Notes: generated by a model from the sequence alone, not told the origin. DNA of 64,000 nucleotides from Alphaproteobacteria bacterium (GCA_016869975.1 VGCZ01000019.1:1-64000), one strand, 5' to 3'. Shown: positions 1 to 8,733, counted from the first letter of the stretch. Made by a program: numbers and translations.

Positions 1-210
1 CCGCCGACGGGAGCCTGCACGACGCGCTGCCGCGCGCCGATCAACCGGCCGATCGACGTACCGACGGGCTATTGCCAGTTCCCCAAGGAGATCCTGCGGC
101 CGCCGCGATCTTTGGCCGAACGCGTCTACAAGAACATCCAGCGCTGGAGCGTTCATCCGCGCGGTGGGCATTTCGCCGCGTTGGAACCGACCGAGACTCT
201 GGCACCCTAA
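1..210 (+). CDS. Epoxide hydrolase, C-terminal fragment
   Basis: The window opens inside a gene whose frame runs from base 1 to a TAA at 208-210. The last 69 residues carry FPKEILRPPR, a tryptophan-containing segment, and PRGGHFAALE close to the end. In EHN-domain epoxide hydrolases of the alpha/beta-hydrolase fold, that GGHFAALE block holds the catalytic histidine. The enzyme would open epoxide rings with water in the cytoplasm. The N-terminus, nucleophilic Asp and oxyanion region lie outside the window, so the substrate cannot be judged. Assignment rests on the C-terminal motif alone but the match to family style is good. Confidence 0.75.
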   Translation, partial: PPTGACTTRCRAPINRPIDVPTGYCQFPKEILRPPRSLAERVYKNIQRWSVHPRGGHFAALEPTETLAP

Positions 211-313
211 GCCCAGGCCTTCTTCCGTCTGCTGCGGCGTTGAGCGAGGTACGCGCCCGCCATGCGGCTGGTTGGCGTTGCCCGCCGGGTGAACCAGCGT
301 TTATATCGTCACC

Positions 314-2182
314 ATGACCGCCTCGATCCGCATCGACCCCGCCACTGGGCACAAGCTGTTCAACACCCGCGCCGCCAAGGCGACGGAGAAGATCGCCGGC
401 AAAGGCTATTCGCCCGTGGCCGATTTGGCCCTGAAGACCCTGCCCGAGCCGCCGCCGGGCGCGAAGTTCAACGCCGAGGAACAGGCGAAGTACCGCGCCA
501 ACAAGGAGGCGCGCCGCGGCGCCGCCGACTACATGGCGATGGACGGTGAGTTCGCGAAGTACCTGGAGGACGCCTACTCCGCGCCGCCGGTGGCGCGCGC
601 GGCGCTCACCGACGATTGTGAGGTCCTGGTGATCGGCGCCGGCTTCGGCGCGCTGGTGCTCTGGTACAAGCTCAAGGCCGCGGGCTTCACCGATGTGCGC
701 TTCTGCGAGAAGGGTGGCGATGTCGGCGGCACCTGGTACTGGAACCGCTATCCTGGCATCGCCTGCGACGTCGAATCCTACTCCTACCTGCCGCTCCTGG
801 AGGAGATGGGCTACTACCCCACGATGAAGTTCGCCTCGGGATTCGAGATCCTCGAATACTGCCAGGCGATGGCCGAGCGCTACGGTTTCTACGATCGCTG
901 CCTGTTCCACACCACGGTCAAGCGCACTACCTGGGACGAGGCCGCGGCGCGCTGGACGATCGAGACCGATCGCGGCGATCGCATGCGCGCGCGCTACGTC
1001 GTGCTGGCCAACGGTATCCTCACCACGCCCAAGCTGGCGCGCATCGAGGGCATGGAGAGCTTCGCCGGCAAGGCCTTCCACACCTCGCGCTGGGACTACA
1101 ATTACGACCTGGCGGGCAAGCGCGTCGGCATCATCGGCACCGGCGCCACCGCCGTGCAGGTGATCCCCGAGATCGCCAAGGTGGTGAAGGAGCTCTACGT
1201 CTTCCAGCGTACGCCCTCGACCATCGACGTTCGCGACCAGCGCGCCACGACACAGGAGGAGATCGAGACCTGGTCGAAGGAGCCGGGCTGGGCCAAGGCG
1301 CGACGCGAGCGCCTGGCCACGATCTCCTCGGGCCGTACCGCGTTGCAGGGCAACGACGATTTCCTCGCCGGCCGCGTCGCGCAGGTGAAGGAACGCAAGG
1401 TCTACGAGCGCCAGCTCTCGCCGCAGGAAATGATCCAGGCGCAGCTCAACACCAACTTCCGCATCATGGAGCAGATCCGCGCGCGCGTGGATCAAGTGGT
1501 GAAGGATCCCAAGACTGCCGCCGCGCTGAAGCCCTACTACCCCTATGGCTGCAAGCGCCCGACCTTCCACGACGAGTACCTGCCGAGCTTCAACCTGCCG
1601 CATGTGCATCTGATCGACACCGCGCCGCTTGGCGTCAGCAAGATCACGCCCAAGGGCGTCGTGCACGATGGCGTGGAGTACGAGCTGGACGCGCTGATCT
1701 ACGCCACCGGCTTCGAGTGGATGGCGACCGGCACGTTCAACATGATCGTCGGCCGCGAGGGCCGCACCTTGCGCGACAAGTGGCGCGGCGAAGGCGTGCG
1801 GACCTTCCTCGGCCTGCACAGCCAGGGATTCCCCAACATGTTCATCATGTCGGGTCCGCAGGGCGGCGGCGGCCAGTTCAACTTCACGCGTGGCCTGGAG
1901 GTTCACACCGACTACGTCGTGTGGATGCTGCGCACGATGCAGGAGCGCGGCGCGACGATCGTCGACGTCAAGAAGGACCCCGAAGTCGCCTACGCCCAGC
2001 ACTGTCGCGAAGCCGACATCATGTCTGCGCCGCTGCGCGACTGCCTGAGCTACTACAACGGCGACGGCAACGCCGAGCCCGGCAGCCTCGCCTATTACGG
2101 CGGCCCGGCGAAATGGAACCGCCTGCGCACCGAGGCGCAGGCGTCTCTGGAGCCGTATGTGTTCGAGGGGCTGCGGGCATAA
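314..2182 (+). CDS. Flavin-binding Baeyer-Villiger-type monooxygenase
   Basis: The 622-residue protein has about 100 N-terminal residues before a first Rossmann motif GAGFGA (about 107-112), then GGTWYWNRYPG, the Baeyer-Villiger fingerprint FxGxxxHTxxW as FAGKAFHTSRW (about 249-260), and a second nucleotide motif GTGATA near 275. These are hallmarks of type I FAD/NADPH monooxygenases that insert oxygen next to ketones. The N-terminal extension resembles that of the cyclohexanone/steroid monooxygenase group. It follows an epoxide hydrolase, which suggests oxygenated hydrophobic substrates, but the substrate is unknown. The ATG at 314 has no clear Shine-Dalgarno sequence. An inverted repeat follows the stop. 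Confidence 0.88.
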   Translation: MTASIRIDPATGHKLFNTRAAKATEKIAGKGYSPVADLALKTLPEPPPGAKFNAEEQAKYRANKEARRGAADYMAMDGEFAKYLEDAYSAPPVARAALTDDCEVLVIGAGFGALVLWYKLKAAGFTDVRFCEKGGDVGGTWYWNRYPGIACDVESYSYLPLLEEMGYYPTMKFASGFEILEYCQAMAERYGFYDRCLFHTTVKRTTWDEAAARWTIETDRGDRMRARYVVLANGILTTPKLARIEGMESFAGKAFHTSRWDYNYDLAGKRVGIIGTGATAVQVIPEIAKVVKELYVFQRTPSTIDVRDQRATTQEEIETWSKEPGWAKARRERLATISSGRTALQGNDDFLAGRVAQVKERKVYERQLSPQEMIQAQLNTNFRIMEQIRARVDQVVKDPKTAAALKPYYPYGCKRPTFHDEYLPSFNLPHVHLIDTAPLGVSKITPKGVVHDGVEYELDALIYATGFEWMATGTFNMIVGREGRTLRDKWRGEGVRTFLGLHSQGFPNMFIMSGPQGGGGQFNFTRGLEVHTDYVVWMLRTMQERGATIVDVKKDPEVAYAQHCREADIMSAPLRDCLSYYNGDGNAEPGSLAYYGGPAKWNRLRTEAQASLEPYVFEGLRA

Positions 2183-2188
2183 AGGCTG

Positions 2189-2249
2189 GGGGCGCGCCAC
2201 TCCAGCGGCGCGCTCGTTGCTGCCACGCGCCACTGGAGTGGCGCGCCCC
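2189..2249. repeat. Inverted repeat, family D (GGGGCGCGCCACTCCAG)
   Basis: A perfect 17-base inverted repeat: arms at 2189-2205 and 2233-2249, separated by 27 bases. It lies between two convergent genes (stops at 2182 and 2255), where it could end transcription from both sides, although no T-run follows. The same core returns at 6993-7037 and, as a half copy, near 23285-23302. Confidence 0.85.
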
Positions 2250-2254
2250 GACCT

Positions 2255-3046
2255 TCACACCGCCGGGCTCGTGCCGCCGTCGACGTTGATCGCGACTCCG
2301 GTGACATACGAGCCCGCGTCCGAGGCCAGGAAGCAGGCCATGTTGGCGAACTCCTGAGCGGTGCCCATGCGGCCCAACGGAATCTTGCGCGCGTCCGACA
2401 TGCCCTGCAGGAATTGCTCGTAGCTCTTGCCCTGCCCGGCGCCGGAATCGTAGCGGCGGCGCCACTGGTCGCTCTCGATCAGGCCGACCAGCATCGCGTT
2501 GACCAGCACGTTGTGCGGCGCGCCTTCGTGCGAGAGCGCCTTGGTCAGCGCCATGCCCGCTGCGCGCGACACGCTGGTCGGCGTCGAACTCGCCGTCGGC
2601 GCCTTGGCGCCGATGTTGAGCACGTTGATGATGCGGCCCCACTTGCGTTCCTTCATCCCGGGCAGCGCCAGGCGACAGAGTCGGATCGCCGGCCAGACCT
2701 TGACGTTGAAGTCGGCTTCCCACTCGGCGTCGGTCACGCTCTCGAACGGCTTGGCGGCCGAGGAGCCGGCGTTGTTCACCAGGATGTCGACCTTGCCGAA
2801 ATCGCGCACCACCTGCGCCCAGGCACCTTCGAGGTCCTGACGGTTGCTGACGTCGCAGCTATAGCCTTCGACCTTGGTGCTCGCGACCTTGGCGATCGCC
2901 GCCTTGGCCTCGGCCAGCTTCTCGGGCCGCCGCGCCAAGAGCGCCACGCTCGCGCCCGACCTGGCGAAGGTCTCGGCCATGGCGCGGCCCAGCCCCATGC
3001 TGGCGCCGGTGATCACCGCCACGCGCCCGTCCATCCGGCATTCCAT
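2255..3046 (-). CDS. SDR-family protein lacking the usual YxxxK
   Basis: A 263-residue protein with the classical short-chain dehydrogenase layout: TGASMGLG near the N-terminus, NNAG, and the C-terminal VDGGTSP. Where classical SDRs have a catalytic Ser and YxxxK, this one reads STPTSVSRAAGMALTK, so Tyr aligns with Thr and Lys with Arg, and the usual Ser is also not obvious. It may be a non-canonical SDR subfamily or a protein without reductase activity. The start at 3046 is chosen because GGGAG stands five bases upstream; an upstream ATG (3064) and a downstream one (3034) are possible. It follows a TauD-type dioxygenase on the same strand with a small palindrome between. Confidence 0.8.
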   Translation of the reverse strand: MECRMDGRVAVITGASMGLGRAMAETFARSGASVALLARRPEKLAEAKAAIAKVASTKVEGYSCDVSNRQDLEGAWAQVVRDFGKVDILVNNAGSSAAKPFESVTDAEWEADFNVKVWPAIRLCRLALPGMKERKWGRIINVLNIGAKAPTASSTPTSVSRAAGMALTKALSHEGAPHNVLVNAMLVGLIESDQWRRRYDSGAGQGKSYEQFLQGMSDARKIPLGRMGTAQEFANMACFLASDAGSYVTGVAINVDGGTSPAV

Positions 3047-3102
3047 CGTCTCTCTCCCGCTCATGAAACACGCGGGCGGACGTTAGCACGATGGCAATCA
3101 AC

Positions 3103-3135
3103 CCTGTCATCCCGAGCGCAGCGAGGGATGACAGG
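3103..3135. repeat. Short palindromic repeat, family C (CCTGTCATCCC)
   Basis: Perfect 11-base arms at 3103-3113 and 3125-3135 around a GAGCGCAGCGA centre. Close relatives sit at about 30488-30514 and 61074-61104. It lies between the dioxygenase stop and the SDR start on the same strand. Confidence 0.85.
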
Positions 3136-3142
3136 TATCCCG

Positions 3143-4039
3143 CTACGCCACCAGCCGCACGCCCTCGCGCTCGACGGTGGTGATTTCGTCCGACACCGTG
3201 CTGCGCTGGACGTCGCGTTTGTACTTGAGATCGTCGAACGGCCGGCCGCGATGCATGGTGCAGCGGTCGTCCCACATCACCAGGTCGTTGACCCGCCAGC
3301 GATGGGTGTAGACGAACTGCCGCTGCGTCGAATGCGTGATCAGCGCGGCGAGCAGCTTGCGGCCCTCCTCGAGCGGCCAGCCGATGATGTGGTCGGCGTG
3401 CGAGGCGAGATAGAGCGTGCGCCGCTTGGAGCCGGGATGCGTGCGCACCACGACCTGCGGCACCGGCGGCAGCTGCTCGCGCTCCTCCTTGGAGAAATCG
3501 GTGAAGCCGGTCTTGGCGCGTGAGCAGAAGATGGAGTGCTCGGCCACCAGCCCCTCGAGCTTGCGTTTCACGTCGTCGGTCAGCGCGTCATAGGCGGCGC
3601 GCATGTCGGCGAACTCGGTGCAACCGCCATAAGGCGGCACCGCGCGCGCGTAGAGCAGCGAGGCGCGCGCCGGCACCTTCTTGAACGAGCTGTCGGTATG
3701 CCAGAGCTGGTTACCGAGGTTGTACATGCGGCGGCGGTCGTCGGCGCCCAGGATCTCGCTGTCCTCGTCGAGGTTGGAGACCTCGGCGAGGTCGGGCCGC
3801 AGGCGCGACTTGGTATCCCGGCGGATGGCCGTGACGCTGGTCTCCAGTGGCCCGAACAGCTTGCTGAAGTCGATCTGCTGCTGGTCGGTCAGCGCCTGCT
3901 CGACGAAGACCAGCACCGAGAAGCGATTGAGCGCGTCCTCGATGATCTCGAAATACCCCTCATCCAGCGGCCGGCGCAGATCGATGCCGGCGATCTCGGC
4001 GCCGAAGCCCGGAGTAAGCGGGCTGACAACGACGGTCAT
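3143..4039 (-). CDS. TauD/TfdA-family 2-oxoglutarate dioxygenase
   Basis: A 298-residue non-haem iron enzyme. The iron triad is visible as His114-x-Asp116 in LWHTDSSF and His263 in TMHRGRPF, followed by arginines near 275-279 that bind 2-oxoglutarate in this family. Length and motif spacing match TfdA/TauD enzymes, which hydroxylate sulfonates, phenoxyacids or related carboxylates with release of succinate and CO2. The ATG at 4039 has GAGGAAA a few bases upstream. The SDR-type protein lies downstream on the same strand, so the two may act in one pathway; the substrate is not evident. Confidence 0.88.
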   Translation of the reverse strand: MTVVVSPLTPGFGAEIAGIDLRRPLDEGYFEIIEDALNRFSVLVFVEQALTDQQQIDFSKLFGPLETSVTAIRRDTKSRLRPDLAEVSNLDEDSEILGADDRRRMYNLGNQLWHTDSSFKKVPARASLLYARAVPPYGGCTEFADMRAAYDALTDDVKRKLEGLVAEHSIFCSRAKTGFTDFSKEEREQLPPVPQVVVRTHPGSKRRTLYLASHADHIIGWPLEEGRKLLAALITHSTQRQFVYTHRWRVNDLVMWDDRCTMHRGRPFDDLKYKRDVQRSTVSDEITTVEREGVRLVA

Positions 4040-4099
4040 AGCGTTTCCTCATCGACTTCTTGTCGGTTGGCGGCAGGGTACGCCGGCCGACGCTCCGCT

Positions 4100-4564
4100 T
4101 CAATGGCGGCGCCGCGGCGGGATGTCGAAATGCAGCACGTCCTCGCGGACGCCCAGCTTGCTATAGAGCGCGATGGCGGGCTCGTCGCCGAGATCGGCCT
4201 GGACATAGACTACCCAGGCGTCGCGTCGCGCGGCGATATCCTGGAGCTCGGCGATCACCGCCGTGGCTACGCCCCGGCGTCGATACGGCTCGGCGACCGC
4301 CAGGTCGTAGATGTAGATCTCGCTGCGCGCCCGCTCGAATTTGTGCAGCTGGTAGGCCGCCAGCCCGCCGACCACGGCGCCGTCCACCAACGCCACGATG
4401 GTGATGAAGTCGTCACGCCCGAGCAGGCGGGCGAGATACGCGGCGCCGGGGCGCGCGGCGCCATAATGCTCCGGATCCTCGAAGGCCGCGCCGAAGACGT
4501 CGAGTAGCTGTTCCATCCGCGCGGTATCAGCGGGTGTGAGAACGCGAATCTCGGCGACGGACAT
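4100..4564 (-). CDS. GNAT acetyltransferase resembling AAC(3)-I
   Basis: A 154-residue GNAT protein. The segments RSEIYIYDLAV, YRRRGVATAVI, VYVQADLGDEPAIALY and KLGVREDVLHFDI follow the aminoglycoside 3-N-acetyltransferase AAC(3)-I family closely along the whole length, not only at the acetyl-CoA site (RRRGVA). Known AAC(3)-I enzymes acetylate the 3-amino group of gentamicin-type drugs. Whether this chromosomal relative does so, or has another amine substrate, cannot be read from the sequence. Its start is two bases past the stop of the pyrophosphatase gene, so the pair is almost certainly cotranscribed. No integron or insertion sequence features are seen nearby. Confidence 0.85.
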   Translation of the reverse strand: MSVAEIRVLTPADTARMEQLLDVFGAAFEDPEHYGAARPGAAYLARLLGRDDFITIVALVDGAVVGGLAAYQLHKFERARSEIYIYDLAVAEPYRRRGVATAVIAELQDIAARRDAWVVYVQADLGDEPAIALYSKLGVREDVLHFDIPPRRRH

Positions 4565-4566
4565 GG

Positions 4567-5097
4567 TCAGCCCTTCTTCGCCCGCGCGATGCCCTCGAGG
4601 ATCATCTGCGCTGCCTTCTCGGCGTCGCCCCAGCCCAGGGTGCGTGCCCATTTGCCGGGCTCGAGGTCCTTGTAGTGCTGGAAGAAATGCGCAACCTGCT
4701 GGGTGAGGATCGCCGGCAGCTGGTCGTAGTTCTTCACGCCGGTATAGAACGGATGCAGCGAGTCGACGGGCACGGCGATAATCTTCTCGTCACTGCCAGC
4801 GTTGTCCTCCATCAGCAGCACGCCCACCGGCCGGCAGCGGATCACCGCGCCCGGCACTACCGGCGTCTGGCCGACGACCACGACATCGACCGGGTCGCCG
4901 TCGCCAGAGAGTGTGTGCGGGATGAAGCCGTAGTTGCCGGGGTAGAACATTGCCGTATGCAGGAAGCGGTCGACGAAGATCGCGCCGGATTCCTTGTCGA
5001 GCTCGTACTTCACCGGCTCGCCGCCCTGCGGCACCTCGATCAGCGCGTTGACATCCCATGGAGGGTTGCGGCCGATGGGGATTTTCGACAGGTCCAT
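4567..5097 (-). CDS. ppa: Inorganic pyrophosphatase (family I)
   Basis: A 176-residue soluble pyrophosphatase. The metal-binding signature DGDPVDV is at about 66-72, with the family start IPIGRNPP, FYPGNYGFIPHT and a KNYDQLP segment. It hydrolyses pyrophosphate from biosynthetic reactions and so pulls them forward. The ATG at 5097 is favoured over longer frames because GGAGGAGAG stands directly upstream and the protein then has family length. It is followed after two bases by the AAC(3)-I-like gene. Confidence 0.96.
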   Translation of the reverse strand: MDLSKIPIGRNPPWDVNALIEVPQGGEPVKYELDKESGAIFVDRFLHTAMFYPGNYGFIPHTLSGDGDPVDVVVVGQTPVVPGAVIRCRPVGVLLMEDNAGSDEKIIAVPVDSLHPFYTGVKNYDQLPAILTQQVAHFFQHYKDLEPGKWARTLGWGDAEKAAQMILEGIARAKKG

Positions 5098-5160
5098 GGA
5101 TTTCTCTCCTCCTGCCTTCTCCCGGTGGCGGGTCGGGCCGTCGCTTATGGACTTGCATCT

Positions 5161-5183
5161 ACCTTCCCCCGGAGAGGGAAGGT
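5161..5183. repeat. Short hairpin repeat, family A (ACCTTCCC)
   Basis: Arms ACCTTCCC (5161-5168) and GGGAAGGT (5176-5183). It is a short member of a family found in many gaps of this window, here upstream of ppa and behind the antiporter gene. Confidence 0.75.
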
Positions 5184-5228
5184 AAGACCGATATAGGCGA
5201 TCGCCCCGCCCCTGTTGGAGGAGGGAAA

Positions 5229-6950
5229 TCAGTGCGGCGCTGAGGGGCGGTGCATGTCGGCGGCGGCGCGCGCGCGCGCGCGGGCCCGGCCGCTGGCCAT
5301 CTGATCGTACATGGCGAGCGCGATCTCGCGCTCGCCCATGACGATGGCGTGCGCGCCGCACTCCCTGAGATGCTCGGTCTCGGCGTCGGAATGGGCGCGC
5401 GCGACGATCTTCAGCTCGGGGTTGAGCGCCTTAGCCTGCACGACGATCTGGCCGGCGTCGAACCCGTTGGGGATGGCGACGAAGAGGTGCCTGGCGCCGG
5501 CGATGTTGGCGGCGGCCAGCACCTTGGGCATCTGCGCGTCACCCATGACCACCTCGATGCCGAACAGGCGCGCAGATTCAACGTAGTCGCGGCGCTCCTC
5601 GATCGCCAGCATCGCGGTGCCGTCCTTGCGCAGCGCCTCGGCGATCACGCTGCCCACCCGGCCGAAGCCGATGATCACCGCGTGGTCCGTCAGGGTGGTG
5701 ACCGGTGGATCATCCTCGTCGGGACCGGCCACCGGCGCCGCGGGCTGTGGCTGGGCCCGCGCGCGCAGCCGATCGAGCGCGATGAAGAATACCGGGTTGA
5801 CCAGGATCGACAGCACGGCCACCGCGATGATCACGTCCTGCGCCGCCTTGGGCAGCACGCCCAAGGCCAGGCCGACGCCGGCGAGGATGAAGGAGAACTC
5901 GCCGACATGCGCCAGCCCGGCGGAGATGGTGAGCGCCGAGCCGATCGAGCGCTTGAGCGCGCGCACCACGACATAAGCGGCGGCCGACTTGGCCGCCAGG
6001 ACGATCACCAGGCTGGCGAGCACCGCCACGGGCTGCTTCAGCAGGACGGCCGGATCGAACATCATGCCCAGCGCGACGAAGAACAGCACGCCGAAGGCGT
6101 TGCGCATCGGCAGGGTCTCGGTCGCCGCCTGCAGGCTGAGCTCGGATTCGGCCAGCACCACGCCGGCCAGGAAGGCGCCCAGCGCGAAGGACACGCCGAA
6201 CAGCCACGACGCGCCGAACGCCAGCGCCAGCGCGATGGCCAGCACCGCCAGCCGCGAGAGCTCGCGCGAGCCGCTCAAAGACACGCGATGGAGTAGCGCC
6301 GGGATCAGCCGACGACCGACCGCGAGCATGACCACGACGAAGACGGCGATCTTGCCGATGGCCAGTGCCAGCGCGAAAAGAATCGCCCAGCCGCCCTTCC
6401 ATAGGCCGGCGGCGTGGTCGGCGCTGTTGACGGCGTGTACCAGCGCCGGCAGCAGCAGCAGCACCAGCACGATTACCACGTCCTCGACGACGACGGCGCC
6501 AACGGCAACGCGGCCACGCTCGGCCTGCATCATCCGCCGTTCCTCGAGCGTGCGCAGCAGCACGATGGTGCTGGCCACCGACAACGCCAGGCCGAAGATC
6601 ACGCCGGCGACCACGCCCCAGCCCATGGCAAGCGACAGCGCCAGACCCAGCGCGGTGCCGGCGGCGATCTGCGCCAGGCCACCGGGCAGCGCCACGCGTT
6701 TGACCGCCTGCAGGTCCCTAAGCGAAAAGCGCAGGCCGACGCCGAACATCAGCAGAATGACACCGATCTCGGCCAGCTCGCCAGCGAGCTGGTCGCCGAC
6801 ATGCCCGGCCATGAACGGGCCGACGACGAGACCTGCGACCAGATAGCCGATCAGTGGCGACAGGCGCAGCCGGTTGGCGATCACCCCCAGCAGGAAGGCG
6901 ATGCCGATACCGGCGACGATGGTCGCGATCAGGGGCGTGTGGTGCGGCAT
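5229..6950 (-). CDS. ybaL: YbaL-type CPA2 cation:proton antiporter
   Basis: A 573-residue inner-membrane protein with about a dozen hydrophobic helices in the first 400 residues (Na+/H+-exchanger fold), then a charged linker and a TrkA-N nucleotide-binding domain with GFGRVG near residues 425-431. The N-terminus (HHTPLIATIV, NRLRLSPLIGYLVAG) closely follows E. coli YbaL, a KefB relative. Members exchange K+ or Na+ for protons and the cytosolic domain gates transport in response to NAD(H) or related ligands. The C-terminus ends in an alanine/arginine-rich tail. The gene is divergent from the flavoprotein at 7056, with a palindrome between them. Confidence 0.93.
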   Translation of the reverse strand: MPHHTPLIATIVAGIGIAFLLGVIANRLRLSPLIGYLVAGLVVGPFMAGHVGDQLAGELAEIGVILLMFGVGLRFSLRDLQAVKRVALPGGLAQIAAGTALGLALSLAMGWGVVAGVIFGLALSVASTIVLLRTLEERRMMQAERGRVAVGAVVVEDVVIVLVLLLLPALVHAVNSADHAAGLWKGGWAILFALALAIGKIAVFVVVMLAVGRRLIPALLHRVSLSGSRELSRLAVLAIALALAFGASWLFGVSFALGAFLAGVVLAESELSLQAATETLPMRNAFGVLFFVALGMMFDPAVLLKQPVAVLASLVIVLAAKSAAAYVVVRALKRSIGSALTISAGLAHVGEFSFILAGVGLALGVLPKAAQDVIIAVAVLSILVNPVFFIALDRLRARAQPQPAAPVAGPDEDDPPVTTLTDHAVIIGFGRVGSVIAEALRKDGTAMLAIEERRDYVESARLFGIEVVMGDAQMPKVLAAANIAGARHLFVAIPNGFDAGQIVVQAKALNPELKIVARAHSDAETEHLRECGAHAIVMGEREIALAMYDQMASGRARARARAAADMHRPSAPH

Positions 6951-6992
6951 GTCTGGAATGGTCCCCGCCCCGTTTATAGCGAAGTTGCGGCC

Positions 6993-7037
6993 GGGGCGCG
7001 CCAGTCCCGTAACGCGCCGCTGGAGTGGCGCGCGCCC
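6993..7037. repeat. Inverted repeat, family D
   Basis: Arms GGGGCGCGCCA (6993-7003) and TGGCGCGCGCCC (7026-7037), with CTGGAG before the second arm as in the copy at 2189-2249. It sits in the 105-base divergent promoter gap between the antiporter and the flavin monooxygenase, where it might affect either promoter. Confidence 0.7.
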
Positions 7038-7055
7038 AGCCCCTAGGGTCGGTGC

Positions 7056-8477
7056 ATGACCCTATCCGGCCTCGCCGCTCTCGAAGCGCAAATAGCGCGT
7101 GACCACGCGCTGATCTGCTTCCCCGAACCACGCTGGGTTCCGCCGCGCCGCACGGCGACCGGCGAGCCCGTCCTCGACGTGTTGGTCGTCGGCGCCGGCC
7201 AGGGCGGCCAGGCGGTGGCGACCCAGCTCAAACGCGAGCGGGTCGACAACATCCTGGTCGTCGACCGCGCGCCCGAGGGCGGCGAAGGCCCGTGGCGGAG
7301 CTTCGCGCGCATGCAGACGCTCAGGACCTGGAAGACGGTCACCGGCCCCGACCTCGGCATGCCCAGCCTGACCTTCCAGGCCTGGTTCGAGGCACAGCAT
7401 GGCGCGGCCGCCTTCGCGGCCCTGGGCAAGATCGCCAAGGAGCTATGGCACGACTACCTGCTGTGGCTGCGCCGCGTGCTCGATCTGCCGGTACGCAACG
7501 GCGTCGAGCTGCTGCGGGTGCGGCCGGCCGATGGCTACCTCGAAGCCATCGTGCGCGAGAACGGCGGCGAGCGCCCGCTCTTCGCCCGCAAGGTCGTGCT
7601 GGCGATGGGCATCGAGAAGAGCGGCCGCTGGTATATGCCGCCGGAGATCGTCGCCCTGCCCGCCCACCTGCGCGCCCACAGCGCCGACGCCATCGACTTC
7701 GCGGCCTTGCGCGGCAAGCGCGTCGCCGTGCTGGGCGCTGGCGCCTCGGCTTTCGACAACGCCGCCACAGCGCTGGAGGCCGGCGCGTCCGAGGTCCGGA
7801 TGTACTGCCGGCGGCCCGAGCTGCAGCGCGTGCAGCCCTACAAGGCGATCTCCTCATCGGGCTTCCTGCGCCATTTCGGCACGCTCGACGACGCCACGCG
7901 CTGGCGCTTCATGCGTCACCTGCTGTCCATACGAGAGGCGCTGCCGGTCGAGACCTGGAACCGCGTCACGCGGCACGCGAATTTCCACCTCCATACCGGC
8001 AGCCCATGGCTCGATGCCCGCGTCGTCGCGGGCGCCATCGCGATCACTACGCCTAAAGGCACGCACGCCGCCGATTTCGCGATATCAGGCACCGGTTTCG
8101 ACATGGACATCACCGCGCGCGCCGAGATCGCCGCGGCGATCCCCCACATCGCCACCTGGGCCGACCGCTACACGCCGCCCGCCGGCGAGGCCGACGCCCG
8201 GCTGGGCCGCTACCCCTATCTCGGCCCCGGCTTCGAGCTGGTCGAGAAAACATCAGGCGCCGCGCCCTGGCTGAAGGACATCCACGTCTTCGACTTCGGC
8301 ACGATGATGAGCTTCGGCCCCTCGGGCTCATCGATCAACGGCATGAAGTTCGCCGCGCCGCGTCTCGCCTTCGCCATCACCCGCGACCTGTTCACCGCGG
8401 ACATCGAGCACCACTACGCGACGATGATGGCCTATGACACGCCCGAGTTCCCGCTGACCTTCGCGCGCGACACTTAA
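7056..8477 (+). CDS. FAD/NAD(P)-binding flavin monooxygenase-like protein
   Basis: A 473-residue two-dinucleotide-domain flavoprotein. The FAD motif GAGQGG lies near residues 46-51, an FMO-like segment ARMQTLRTWKTVTGPDLG follows, and a second Rossmann motif GAGASA stands near 229. It looks like the SidA/FMO-related oxidoreductases that use NADPH and oxygen on soft nucleophiles or ketones, but lacks the Baeyer-Villiger fingerprint seen in the gene at 314. A C-terminal GSSINGMKFAAPRLAFAI segment is likely part of the flavin pocket. Cytoplasmic; substrate unknown. The ATG at 7056 follows closely on a family D palindrome. Confidence 0.82.
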   Translation: MTLSGLAALEAQIARDHALICFPEPRWVPPRRTATGEPVLDVLVVGAGQGGQAVATQLKRERVDNILVVDRAPEGGEGPWRSFARMQTLRTWKTVTGPDLGMPSLTFQAWFEAQHGAAAFAALGKIAKELWHDYLLWLRRVLDLPVRNGVELLRVRPADGYLEAIVRENGGERPLFARKVVLAMGIEKSGRWYMPPEIVALPAHLRAHSADAIDFAALRGKRVAVLGAGASAFDNAATALEAGASEVRMYCRRPELQRVQPYKAISSSGFLRHFGTLDDATRWRFMRHLLSIREALPVETWNRVTRHANFHLHTGSPWLDARVVAGAIAITTPKGTHAADFAISGTGFDMDITARAEIAAAIPHIATWADRYTPPAGEADARLGRYPYLGPGFELVEKTSGAAPWLKDIHVFDFGTMMSFGPSGSSINGMKFAAPRLAFAITRDLFTADIEHHYATMMAYDTPEFPLTFARDT

Positions 8478-8733
8478 GTCCCCGCCATCCCGTCGCGGCC
8501 GGGTCCTTCGTGCCCGTCACGGCGCGACCGACACAGAGCTCGAGCCGCTCCGATATCCGGGCGTCGGTCGAGCATGGCTTCACCGGAACCCGGCCGGCTG
8601 ATAGCATTCGCCACGCTGTGCCTGGGCGAACCATAGAAGAGGCTGGCGCGCGTGCGTGATGCCTGGTCGGTCGTCCGGAAGCAGCGGCGATCCGCGCGCG
8701 CGACAAGGTGCTCGGCCACTGTTGAGATGCTCG

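Noticed and set aside
41-2233. A 730-codon open frame on the minus strand opposite the monooxygenase
   Set aside because: It is antisense to a gene with clear motifs; its product is rich in Arg, His, Ala and Leu, as is usual for open antisense frames in G+C-rich DNA.
4100-4564. An acquired resistance cassette or integron
   Set aside because: No attC site, integrase, transposase or base-composition change is seen around the AAC(3)-I-like gene.
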